From an uncultured Xanthomonas sp. (GTDB taxonomy: Bacteria > Pseudomonadota > Gammaproteobacteria > Xanthomonadales > Xanthomonadaceae), in contig CALTTS010000017.1 in NCBI GenBank assembly GCA_943912265.1, forward strand, positions 10,384 through 74,383: a stretch of DNA of 64,000 nt, in the 5' to 3' direction. Below the pieces are notes generated by a model that was not told where the DNA came from, made no database searches, and saw nothing but the letters and a program-made list of their open reading frames with translations. Numbering within the stretch: the first letter of the stretch is position 1; each line of letters starts with the position of its first letter. The translations under genes were made by a program, and so were the position numbers. Shown in pieces: positions 56,934 to 64,000 of this stretch.

Positions 56934-57383
56934 TCACTTTGCCGCGGGGATCTTCGGGTCGAAGCGGATCTCGCTGCCGTCCTGCAGTTTCAGTTTGGCG
57001 GCCTGGCCGGCATTGAGTTCCAGCACGTAGCGGGCCGGGGCGTTGCTGGGGTAGATCGGGCAGGCATCGCCGGCCGAGCACGGCGGCACGTCGCGCTGCT
57101 GCGACACCAGCTTGCGGTCGTTGTCGAAGAACAGCATGTCCTGCGGGAATTTGCAGTTCTTCATCCAGTATGCCTGCGGCTCCTCGGCGTCGTGGATGAA
57201 CAGCATGCCGTGGTTGGCGGGCATGCTGTCGCGGAACATCAGGCCCTGCGCGCGGCTGGCGTCGCTGTCGGCGATTTCCACCTCGTAGCGCTGGCCGCCC
57301 ACCTCCACCCAGTGGCCGCCGGCGCTGGCGCAGCCGGCAAGGACGAGGAGCAGGGCGGGGGCGAACAGGCGGGACAGGCGCAT
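56934..57383 (-). CDS. DUF192 lipoprotein
   Basis: 149 aa. The signal MRLSRLFAPALLLVLAGC ends in a perfect lipobox LAGC. The DUF192 core follows (ASRAQGLMFRDSMPANHGM, MLFIHDAEEPQAYWMKN, LFFDNDRKLVS). Widespread small periplasmic domain of unknown role. 51 bases separate it from the SirB1-like gene on the same strand. Confidence 0.9.
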   Translation of the reverse strand: MRLSRLFAPALLLVLAGCASAGGHWVEVGGQRYEVEIADSDASRAQGLMFRDSMPANHGMLFIHDAEEPQAYWMKNCKFPQDMLFFDNDRKLVSQQRDVPPCSAGDACPIYPSNAPARYVLELNAGQAAKLKLQDGSEIRFDPKIPAAK

Positions 57384-57440
57384 GGGACATCCGGCGGGGG
57401 AGAGGAACGCCGTGCACCTTCGGCCAGCCCGGCGGCGGCG

Positions 57441-58802
57441 TCAAGACGCCGCCGGGGGCGGTGCGGGCCGGCCCCCGGCGCGGTCCCGGTGGCGGGCTTC
57501 GGCGAGGCGGTTGTGGGGGTTCTTCGCGGCCAGCCACAGCGCGTTGCCTTCGGCTTCCTCCTCGGTGGCCAGGTCGGGCACGTGCTGGAAGGGGATGCGC
57601 ATCGGCGCGGCGTCGTGCTCCAGCGCGGTCTGCATGGCGGCGAAGTACAGCTTGTTGTTGCCGTAGCGGGCGTTGATGCGGTCGAGCACGGCGTTCAGCG
57701 CGGCCCGGCGCGGGTCCTCGAACAGGCCGGCGGTTTCGCCGGCGCGCGGCTGCAGGTCGGTGAGAGTGACCGATACCGACAGCGGCGGGTGGCGTCGCCC
57801 GCGCGCCGGGGCCGCCAGGGCGGGGACGGGCCCGAGCATCGCGTCGAGCAGGCGCAGCAGCGCGCGGGTGTCGTCGAGCGGGGCGAAACGCTCGACCGCA
57901 TCCAGGCGTTCGTCCATGCCGACGAAGCGCACGTGCGCGTGCAGCGTGCCGGCCAGCAGCTGCTTGTCGCGCAGGCGCATCGCGGCCTTGGCCAACAGCT
58001 TGAACGCCACCGAGCGCAGGCCCTCGGCGCTGCGCAGCGCGGGGCCGAGCACGTGCGAATGGCCGATCGAGCCGGTGCTGGTGGCGCGTGCCGGCAGCGC
58101 GATGCCGTGCAGGCCGGCCCAGTAGCGCTCGCCCTCGATGCCGCCCCAGATCGCGCGCAGTTCGCGCGGCGGCGCGGCGCACAGCCGTTCCACGGTATGG
58201 ATGCCGGCCTGGCGCAGCCGGGTTTCCATCGACGGGCCGATGCCGCACAGGTCGGTCAGCGCCAGCCCGTGCAGCGCATGCGGCAGGTCGGCCTGCTCGA
58301 TCACCGTCAGCCCGTCGGGCTTGCGCATGTCGGCGGCGGTCTTGGCGAGGAAGGCATTGGGCGCGATGCCGATCGAGCAGCGGATGGCCGGGCTGTAATT
58401 CCGTTCGACCAGCGCCTGCTTGATGCGCCGGGCGATGGCCTCGGCGTTGCCGCGCTCGCGCTCCTGCCCGATCAGCCGGCAGGCCACCTCGTCGATGGAA
58501 CCGGGTTCGTCGTGGTGTGCGCACGACTCGATCAGGTCCATCAATTCGTGGTGCAGCTCGACGTAGCGCGCTGGCCGCGCCAACCGCACCACCACGCCCG
58601 GACAGCGTCGGCGCGCCTCGCCGATGCCGGTTCCGGTACGGATGCCGTGCGCCTTGGCCTCGTAGCTGGCGGCCAGGCAGCAGGTGCTGTCGGCCATCAC
58701 CGGCGCCACCACCACCGGCCGGCCGCGCAACCCGGGCGTGTCGTATTGCTCGACCGAGGCGAAGTACGAGTTGAAGTCGACGTAGAGGCAGCGCAGCGTC
58801 AT
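57441..58802 (-). CDS. dinB: Y-family DNA polymerase (DinB/Pol IV-like)
   Basis: 453 aa, longer than E. coli Pol IV (351). Catalytic carboxylates in YVDFNSYFASVEQ and GSIDEVACRL. The thumb HhH is LTDLCGIGPSMETRLRQAGI, and the little finger ends ALEHDAAPMRIPFQHVPD. The extra length is a Pro/Arg-rich tail (~415-453). Its motif S-x-D-E-V replaces the usual SIDEAF/Y, and there is no obvious beta-clamp motif at the very end. Translesion synthesis is likely. No LexA box was recognised upstream. Confidence 0.87.
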   Translation of the reverse strand: MTLRCLYVDFNSYFASVEQYDTPGLRGRPVVVAPVMADSTCCLAASYEAKAHGIRTGTGIGEARRRCPGVVVRLARPARYVELHHELMDLIESCAHHDEPGSIDEVACRLIGQERERGNAEAIARRIKQALVERNYSPAIRCSIGIAPNAFLAKTAADMRKPDGLTVIEQADLPHALHGLALTDLCGIGPSMETRLRQAGIHTVERLCAAPPRELRAIWGGIEGERYWAGLHGIALPARATSTGSIGHSHVLGPALRSAEGLRSVAFKLLAKAAMRLRDKQLLAGTLHAHVRFVGMDERLDAVERFAPLDDTRALLRLLDAMLGPVPALAAPARGRRHPPLSVSVTLTDLQPRAGETAGLFEDPRRAALNAVLDRINARYGNNKLYFAAMQTALEHDAAPMRIPFQHVPDLATEEEAEGNALWLAAKNPHNRLAEARHRDRAGGRPAPPPAAS

Positions 58803-58882
58803 GGCAGGGGCGCGGCGGGACGGCAGGCGAGTATCGCGCCCTGCCGTCTCAGCCGCGGAGACGGCAGGGCGCCGGGCGGCGT

Positions 58883-61834
58883 CTATATCGCAAGCTGGCC
58901 TTGCATGTCGGCCGTCTGGGTCAGCCGGATGCGGCTGAACTCCAGCAGCTCGCCCAGCCGCGCGCCGTTGCGCCGCCAGTCGTCGAACAGCGACTCGCCC
59001 ACCAGCGCGTAGTGCCACTGGCGTCCGCCGCGGTCGTAGGGCGCCAGTTCGTTGATGCGCGCGCACCAGGTGGCGGCGGCCTTGAGCTTGCGCTGCACGT
59101 TGGGATGCGTGGTCTGCTGCTGGCCCTTGGTCTCGGCCAGGTAGGTGGCATCGGCGGTGCGTACCAGGAAGTCCGGGAAATAGAAGCCGGGCATGCCGTC
59201 GTCGCGCACGTAGCGCAGGCGCACGAAGTCGTGGCGGTATTCGCTGACCTTGCACCACGCCTCGATGCCGGCATCGGCTTCGGCCCATTCGATGAACGCC
59301 CGTTCCAGCCCGCCGTTGCGCGCCGGCCAGCCCTGGCGCAGGTAGATGCACTTGGACACCGCCATCGAATGACTCTCGCGCATCGGCAGCTGGCGCACCT
59401 CGGACAGGCGGCGATGCAGGACCTCGGTGCTGCCGATCACGGTGCGGTCCTCGCTCCTGACCAGCGCCAGCCCGAACACCCGCACCAGGTGGTCCACCAC
59501 CGGCTGCAACAGCAGCAGCCGCCACTGCTCGTCCTCGAACGGCTCGAAGCCGGCGCCGAACAGCCGCTCGCGGATGTACTCGTCCAGCGCCGCGGCCAGG
59601 ATCACCGTATCCACCTGCAGGTAGGGCTTGGCCAGGTGCTCGGCGACCCGCCGCCCGCCGGCCTTGACTGGCTCGCTGAGCAGGCGGCTGATGCGGAAGG
59701 TCAGGCGCGAGAGCAGCTCGTTGTAGCCGCTCACGTTCATCGTCGCGCCATCGACGCGGTAATCGCCGAACAGCGTGCTGCTCTGCAGGTCCTGCGAGGT
59801 GAAGGTGTCGCCCTTGCCGAGCAGGCCGGCCAGCGCCCGGCGGTCCATCGCGGTGAACGGTGCCAGCGTGTGCACGTCGATGGGCAGGCGTTCCACCGTC
59901 TCGTCGGCCTCGCGCAGGATGAAGGGCAGGGCGAAATCGTAGGTTTCCCAGTCCTCGCGCAGGCCCACCTGCACCTGGTCGCCGGTGGGACTCTGGTCCT
60001 CGTCCTCGTCGCCGGTGGTGCCGGCCAGGCCTTCGCGCATCAACTCGTCGTAGAAGCCCTGGAAAGCCGGGTGCTCGACGATCGAGAGCACGTCGATCAG
60101 GCTTTCCGGCGACTGCCCGCGGTTGAGCCGCTCGCGGTTCTCGCGCTTGATGTCGTTGTATTCCGGGTCGCGCCACATCAATCGCAGGCCGCGGCCTATG
60201 GTCTGTTCCAGCAGGATCTGCGCCTGCGACGAGCGCAGCGGCACGATCACGCAGATGTTGGAGACGTCGAAGCCCTCGCGCAGCATCAGCACGCTGACGA
60301 TGACGCGCGGCCGGGCATGCTTGTCCACGCTGAACAGCTTCTGCCGCAACGGGATCCAATCCTTCTCGCCCAGCTCGGCCTTCTTGCCGGAATCCACGCT
60401 GAGCACGTCGTCCTCGCCCAGGCCCTCGTCCTGCAGGAACTGCGCCACCAGCGGCGTCACCGTGGTGTCCTCGCACACCACCAGCATCTTGGGATGGCGC
60501 TGCGGGTCCAGCCGGGTGAAGTCGGCCTCCAGCCGGCGCAGCTTCTGCAGGCCGGCGCGCAGCATGATGCGCTGGCCTTCGGACAGCATCGGGTTGCCGG
60601 CCTCGTCGCGTTCGGCCTTGAACTCCAGCGGCAGCGCGCCGATCTCCTTGCGCCGGTCCAGCACCAGCGACTTCACCAGACCCTGGCGCATCGCGTCGGT
60701 GAGGCCGAAGTCGACCACGATGTGCGGGAAGTAGGCCTTGCGTTTGTTCCTGCCGCCGCCGACGTCGTTGTACGGCGTGGCCGAGAAGTCCACCTGCACG
60801 AAGCGCCGGCCCTTGTCCTGCGCGATGCGCGACAGGCTCTTCTGCCACTCCACCTCGGTGGTGTCGCCGCCGCCCTTGACCTCGTGGATGTGGTGCGCCT
60901 CGTCGTTGAACACCATCAGGTCCGGCAGCTCGGCCAGGAACGCCAGCACGTTGCCGCGCTGCCAGCGCCGGTCCAGCACGTCCAGGCTGTTGCCGGTGGC
61001 GCGCCCGGGCGTGAGCGGCAGCACGCCGGCCACCACGGCCTGCGGATCGTGCGCCACGCCGGGCGCCTCGATCTCCTCCAGCTCCTCGATCTCCTCGCCG
61101 GCATCGCTGAGCAGGTGCCAGTTGGTCACCGCGATCATGCCGTTGCCGGTCGCCTTCAGGCCGATCTCGGCCTTGGTGCAGACATTGCCGCGCACGAATT
61201 GGTACACGCGCTCGCGCCGCGCCGGCGGCAGGAACAGCTCGGCGAACACCGACAGGTCGGCGCTGGCGAAATCGCGGTCGCCGGCGCGCCCGCTCTCGCG
61301 CTCCTTGCCGAGGAAGGCATCGAGCAGGCGGTCGTAGACGATCAGGCCCGGCGCCACGATCAGGAAGCGCCGGGTGAAGCGCGGATCGTCCACGCCGGCA
61401 TCCAGCGCGGCGGTCTTGTTGAGCAGCTGCCATACCAGCAGCGCCTGCAGCACCCAGGTCTTGCCGGTGCCGGTGGCCATCTTCAGGCAGTACTTGGGAT
61501 GGGCGTGCTTGGGCTGGGAAATGTCGGCCAGCAGCGTGCCTTCCAGCAGCGCGTCGGCGCACACCTGGCGGTACAGGTCGGCCAGCGAGGTTACGCCCAG
61601 CACTTCGTGGGCGACGATGACATTGAGGATCGCCTGGCGCTGGCCGGCGTGGAAGTTGACCGCGCGTGCCTGGCAGGCCTCCTGGCCGAACCACCAGCGC
61701 AGCAGCTCGGCCGTGGTCGGCGTGACCGCTTCGTACAGGGCGGCGCTGCCGTCCTCCAGTCCCTCGGCGAGCAGGTTGGCGTGGCGGGTAAGCGACTTGG
61801 CGAGGGGCAGTAAGTCGGCGGCGGCGGCGGTCAT
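58883..61834 (-). CDS. res: Type III restriction-modification system, Res (helicase-endonuclease) subunit
   Basis: 983 aa. SF2 helicase: Walker A MATGTGKTWVLQ (~120), DEAH box FNDEAHHIHE (~310), DFSATPYND motif III, and QTIGRGLRLMW motif VI (~570). The C-terminus has a PD-(D/E)XK-like nuclease, PDFLVR...YLAETKG (~905-925). The start MTAAAADLL (61834) is chosen for GGAGG 7 bases before it; an ATG 24 bases upstream lacks that. Mod lies beyond the toxin-antitoxin pair on the same strand. Confidence 0.9.
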   Translation of the reverse strand: MTAAAADLLPLAKSLTRHANLLAEGLEDGSAALYEAVTPTTAELLRWWFGQEACQARAVNFHAGQRQAILNVIVAHEVLGVTSLADLYRQVCADALLEGTLLADISQPKHAHPKYCLKMATGTGKTWVLQALLVWQLLNKTAALDAGVDDPRFTRRFLIVAPGLIVYDRLLDAFLGKERESGRAGDRDFASADLSVFAELFLPPARRERVYQFVRGNVCTKAEIGLKATGNGMIAVTNWHLLSDAGEEIEELEEIEAPGVAHDPQAVVAGVLPLTPGRATGNSLDVLDRRWQRGNVLAFLAELPDLMVFNDEAHHIHEVKGGGDTTEVEWQKSLSRIAQDKGRRFVQVDFSATPYNDVGGGRNKRKAYFPHIVVDFGLTDAMRQGLVKSLVLDRRKEIGALPLEFKAERDEAGNPMLSEGQRIMLRAGLQKLRRLEADFTRLDPQRHPKMLVVCEDTTVTPLVAQFLQDEGLGEDDVLSVDSGKKAELGEKDWIPLRQKLFSVDKHARPRVIVSVLMLREGFDVSNICVIVPLRSSQAQILLEQTIGRGLRLMWRDPEYNDIKRENRERLNRGQSPESLIDVLSIVEHPAFQGFYDELMREGLAGTTGDEDEDQSPTGDQVQVGLREDWETYDFALPFILREADETVERLPIDVHTLAPFTAMDRRALAGLLGKGDTFTSQDLQSSTLFGDYRVDGATMNVSGYNELLSRLTFRISRLLSEPVKAGGRRVAEHLAKPYLQVDTVILAAALDEYIRERLFGAGFEPFEDEQWRLLLLQPVVDHLVRVFGLALVRSEDRTVIGSTEVLHRRLSEVRQLPMRESHSMAVSKCIYLRQGWPARNGGLERAFIEWAEADAGIEAWCKVSEYRHDFVRLRYVRDDGMPGFYFPDFLVRTADATYLAETKGQQQTTHPNVQRKLKAAATWCARINELAPYDRGGRQWHYALVGESLFDDWRRNGARLGELLEFSRIRLTQTADMQGQLAI

Positions 61835-61862
61835 GCCCTGGCCTCCCTGGGCTTGCATGGAA

Positions 61863-61877
61863 TAAACATCCTGTTTA
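61863..61877. promoter_or_regulatory. Operator-like inverted repeat TAAACA-TCC-TGTTTA
   Basis: A perfect 6+3+6 palindrome in the 83-base gap between the divergent res and higB genes. Antitoxin-bound operators of HigBA modules have this size and place. Bound HigA could shut higBA and also affect res, whose start is 29 bases away. No strong promoter hexamers were recognised. Confidence 0.6.
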
Positions 61878-61917
61878 CATTGGCGGGGCCGGCAGTCAGG
61901 ACGACGGGAGCATCACG

Positions 61918-62199
61918 GTGATACGGAGCTTTGCCGACAGGGAAACGATGCGTTTGGCCAGGGAAGGGCGTTCGCGGCGGATTCCCGCGGACCTTCAGGG
62001 CCGTGCCATGCAGCGCATCGGCCAGCTTGCCTTGGCCACGTCGCTGGACGATCTGCGGTTTCCTCCGTCCAACCGCCTCGAACAATTGCGCGGCGATCGC
62101 ACCGGGCAATGGAGTATCCGCATCAATGACCAATGGCGGCTGTGCTTCCGGTTCGAAGACGGCGATGCCTTCGACGTCCAGATCGTCGATTACCACTGA
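61918..62199 (+). CDS. higB: HigB/RelE-type toxin (mRNA interferase)
   Basis: 93 aa. Starts with GTG (61918), GGGAG 7 bases before. IRSFADRETMRLAREG, PPSNRLEQLRGDRTGQWSI, INDQWRLCFRF are typical of the plasmid-maintenance killer (HigB) family, which cleaves mRNA at the ribosome. The antitoxin gene follows after 12 bases, in the toxin-first order typical of hig. Confidence 0.93.
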   Translation: MIRSFADRETMRLAREGRSRRIPADLQGRAMQRIGQLALATSLDDLRFPPSNRLEQLRGDRTGQWSIRINDQWRLCFRFEDGDAFDVQIVDYH

Positions 62200-62211
62200 A
62201 CGAGGATTGCC

Positions 62212-62520
62212 ATGAGCTCCATCATTCGCAACATCGAAGGATTGCCGGCCATCCATCCAGGCCATTATCTGAAGGAAATCCTCGGCGAACTGGAGGTGAG
62301 CCAGGCTGCGTTCGCCCACGCCATCGGCGTCTCGCCGATGCGCATCTCCCACGTCGTCCGCGAGCAGCGTCCGGTGACGGCTGAGCTCGCGCTGCGTTTC
62401 GGTCGTGCCTTCGGGCAGAGTGCGCAGTACTGGATCAACCTGCAGAACGCTTATGACCTCAAGATCGCCGAGCGGACGCTCGGCAGCAGCCTGGGCAAGG
62501 TGAAGCGCTTGGCGGCGTAG
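62212..62520 (+). CDS. higA: HigA-type antitoxin (XRE-family HTH)
   Basis: 102 aa. HPGHYLKEILGELEVSQAAF and GVSPMRISHVVREQRPVT form the HTH (~18-70), then SAQYWINLQNAYDLKIAE. Neutralises HigB and represses its own promoter, probably via the palindrome at 61863. GAGGA stands 5 bases before the ATG. It ends 11 bases from the convergent mod gene. Confidence 0.94.
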   Translation: MSSIIRNIEGLPAIHPGHYLKEILGELEVSQAAFAHAIGVSPMRISHVVREQRPVTAELALRFGRAFGQSAQYWINLQNAYDLKIAERTLGSSLGKVKRLAA

Positions 62521-62531
62521 AGGCGGCCGGT

Positions 62532-64000
62532 TCATTCGCTGATCACCTGCACCGCCTCGGCCTCGAAGCCGAACACGTCCACCGCGCGCACGCAGACCGT
62601 GCGCGGGCCGGGCTTGCGCGGCAGGTCCAGCTCGGCCAGCGCCACCACGCGCAGCGGGTCGCCGTCGTTGTCGGTGTTGCCGCGGTAGTCCTGCCAGACC
62701 GAGCGGAACACCTGGCCGTCGTAGTCCGGGTCCACCGCCCAGTACTCGATCAGCGCCAGCGGGTCGGCGTTCATCGCCTGCTGCAGTTTCAACCGGTTGG
62801 GCTCGTCCAGGCTGATCGCGTCGGGCGAGAGCAGCACGTAGTTGCGCAGCGGCACCCGCAGGCGTTCGCCGTCGCCGGCCGGCAGGCGTTGCACCGGCCC
62901 CAGGGTCAGGTACTGCAGGCTGGAGAAGCGGATCTGCCCGCGCAGCTTGTCCACGCTGTTGCCCTTCTTCTTCAGGCGGTCCAGCAGGTCCGGCGGGATC
63001 ACCAGCACCTCCAGGCGCGGATCGTTCAGCGCGGCAATGTCATGACCGATGGACGGTTCGAAGTTCCAACCCAGCACCACCACCTTGTCCCAGCCCCCGA
63101 GCAGGCTGTCGCGCTGGGCGATGGCCCGGCGCAACGTGGCCGTGCCGGTGAGCTTGTTGGGTGAATCCACCAGCACCAGCGTGCCCGAACCGGACTGGCC
63201 CAGGTTGCGCAGCGGGTTGTCCTCGGCCGGCAGCGGCAGCGCGCCGTACAGCGACAGCACGATGGCCGACAGGTCGCCGATGCGGAAGCTGCGCCCCAGG
63301 TGACTGCGCGCGGCCTCCACCTGGTAGTCGCCGATGGCCTGGTACAGGAAGGGTTTTGCGCCCTGGTCGATCAACCGCTTGCGGGTGATCATGCACGCCG
63401 GCTTGCCCAGGTCGGTGGTGATCCAGCGGCGGCCGAGTTTCTCGGCGACGGCGGCGGTGGTGCCGGAGCCGCCGAAGAAGTCGAGGACAAGATGGCTCTG
63501 ATTCGTCGTTGCTTTGATTATCCTTTCCAGGAGCGCTTCCGGCTTTTGAGTATCGTATCCGGTTTCTTCTTTTTTTCTTTTTAGTAGGTGGTATGCGTAC
63601 AGTTGTTTGACATCAGTCCATACGGTAGACAAGGGGACGCCTTTGCTTTCGTCGAGATACTGGCGTTCAAAATGCCCCTTCTCGCGCTCACGCGTGCGAT
63701 ATCGACGTCCTGATTCATCGATCTCCGTGAAGCGATCCTCAATATATTTCTGCGAATATGGGAGGTATTCCTTGTTATATAGTTGTGAGCCATAACTTTT
63801 GGCGTACCAGAGGAGATATTCGTGTGATTTAACGATTTTGTTGCCGGCAGCACGTCCTCCACTAGGTGTTCCATATGACCAAGTCACTTCGGTGTTGAAA
63901 TTGTCTTTTCCAAATATTTCATCAAGCGCAATCTTGACGTAGTGGCTAAGGAAGGTCTGAACAACCCGCTCTGCCGCCCGGATTGCGGCATCGTGGCGCC
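62532..64000 (-). CDS. mod: Type III restriction-modification Mod methyltransferase, C-terminal ~489 aa (5' end outside window)
   Basis: The frame stays open to base 64000 (DEIFGKDNFNTEVTWSYG before the first visible GTG), so the gene is cut by the edge, not truncated. TQKPEALLERIIKATT and the SAM motif LVLDFFGGSGTTAAVAEKL are present; the DPPY motif, which precedes them in this (beta) class, lies off the edge. A long C-terminal part follows, ending VDVFGFEAEAV, as in other Mod proteins. The stretch 63.48-63.95 kb is distinctly AT-rich with an A7 run. Modifies the site that Res cleaves. Confidence 0.88.
   Translation of the reverse strand, partial: RHDAAIRAAERVVQTFLSHYVKIALDEIFGKDNFNTEVTWSYGTPSGGRAAGNKIVKSHEYLLWYAKSYGSQLYNKEYLPYSQKYIEDRFTEIDESGRRYRTREREKGHFERQYLDESKGVPLSTVWTDVKQLYAYHLLKRKKEETGYDTQKPEALLERIIKATTNQSHLVLDFFGGSGTTAAVAEKLGRRWITTDLGKPACMITRKRLIDQGAKPFLYQAIGDYQVEAARSHLGRSFRIGDLSAIVLSLYGALPLPAEDNPLRNLGQSGSGTLVLVDSPNKLTGTATLRRAIAQRDSLLGGWDKVVVLGWNFEPSIGHDIAALNDPRLEVLVIPPDLLDRLKKKGNSVDKLRGQIRFSSLQYLTLGPVQRLPAGDGERLRVPLRNYVLLSPDAISLDEPNRLKLQQAMNADPLALIEYWAVDPDYDGQVFRSVWQDYRGNTDNDGDPLRVVALAELDLPRKPGPRTVCVRAVDVFGFEAEAVQVISE

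Noticed and set aside
58803..61694. Upstream extension of the dinB frame through res
   Set aside because: Similarity to the polymerase starts at the ATG at 58802. The upstream part is an alternative frame of res.
58901..61813. 970-aa plus-strand ORF opposite res
   Set aside because: No recognisable motif, while the other strand has complete helicase motifs.

Overview
The window is about 64 kb of very GC-rich, densely coding DNA from a gammaproteobacterium. The joined branched-chain operon ilvC-ilvG-ilvM-ilvA-leuA-leuC-leuD-leuB, a PPi-dependent phosphofructokinase beside adk, several large TonB-dependent receptors and the bifunctional DedA/PAP2 protein all point to the Xanthomonadaceae/Lysobacteraceae (Xanthomonas, Stenotrophomonas, Luteimonas, Thermomonas and relatives). 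The genus cannot be fixed by eye. No rRNA, tRNA, CRISPR array or insertion sequence was seen.

Layout. 1-5.8 kb: the end of an RND efflux pump permease (cut by the left edge), then a periplasmic-propeller diguanylate cyclase. 5.8-15.6 kb: a minus-strand operon for isoleucine, valine and leucine synthesis. It starts at a TTGACA promoter, is preceded by a 42-codon leader peptide with seven consecutive Leu/Val/Ile codons and mutually exclusive antiterminator/terminator pairings, and ends at a hairpin near 5.84 kb. 15.9-19.2 kb: a BTAD-type regulator and thiC under a TPP riboswitch. 19.2-25.2 kb: an HDOD signalling protein, ppa, a small lipoprotein, pfp, adk and mpl. 25.4-33 kb: a PQQ-dependent membrane dehydrogenase, a ClC chloride channel, a Lon-N protein, an LssY-like DedA/PAP2 protein and a HAD phosphatase. 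33-38.8 kb: a small kinase, an SDR, glyoxalase I, an acetylornithine-type aminotransferase, an FMN alpha-hydroxyacid dehydrogenase and a second HAD protein.

39-54.3 kb looks like a peptide and amino-acid acquisition region. It holds a TonB-dependent receptor, a Tat-exported aminotransferase, a MalT/LuxR-type ATPase regulator broken by one in-frame amber codon, hemL, an Oar-like receptor, a secreted M19 dipeptidase and an overlapping M14 carboxypeptidase. The two receptor genes share a paired CCTACCCG direct repeat upstream, which makes a common regulator plausible. 54.4-58.8 kb: thiE, rubredoxin, a NYN-domain protein, a SirB1-like protein, a DUF192 lipoprotein and a Y-family polymerase. 58.9-64 kb: a type III restriction-modification system (Res, and Mod running off the right edge) with a HigBA-type toxin-antitoxin pair on the opposite strand between the two genes. 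Part of mod is clearly AT-richer than the rest, which suggests acquisition by transfer.

Several genes here (the ilv leader, the kinase, mpl, the DedA/PAP2 gene) have a -10-like box 5-8 bases before the start codon and no Shine-Dalgarno sequence, as expected for leaderless mRNAs.
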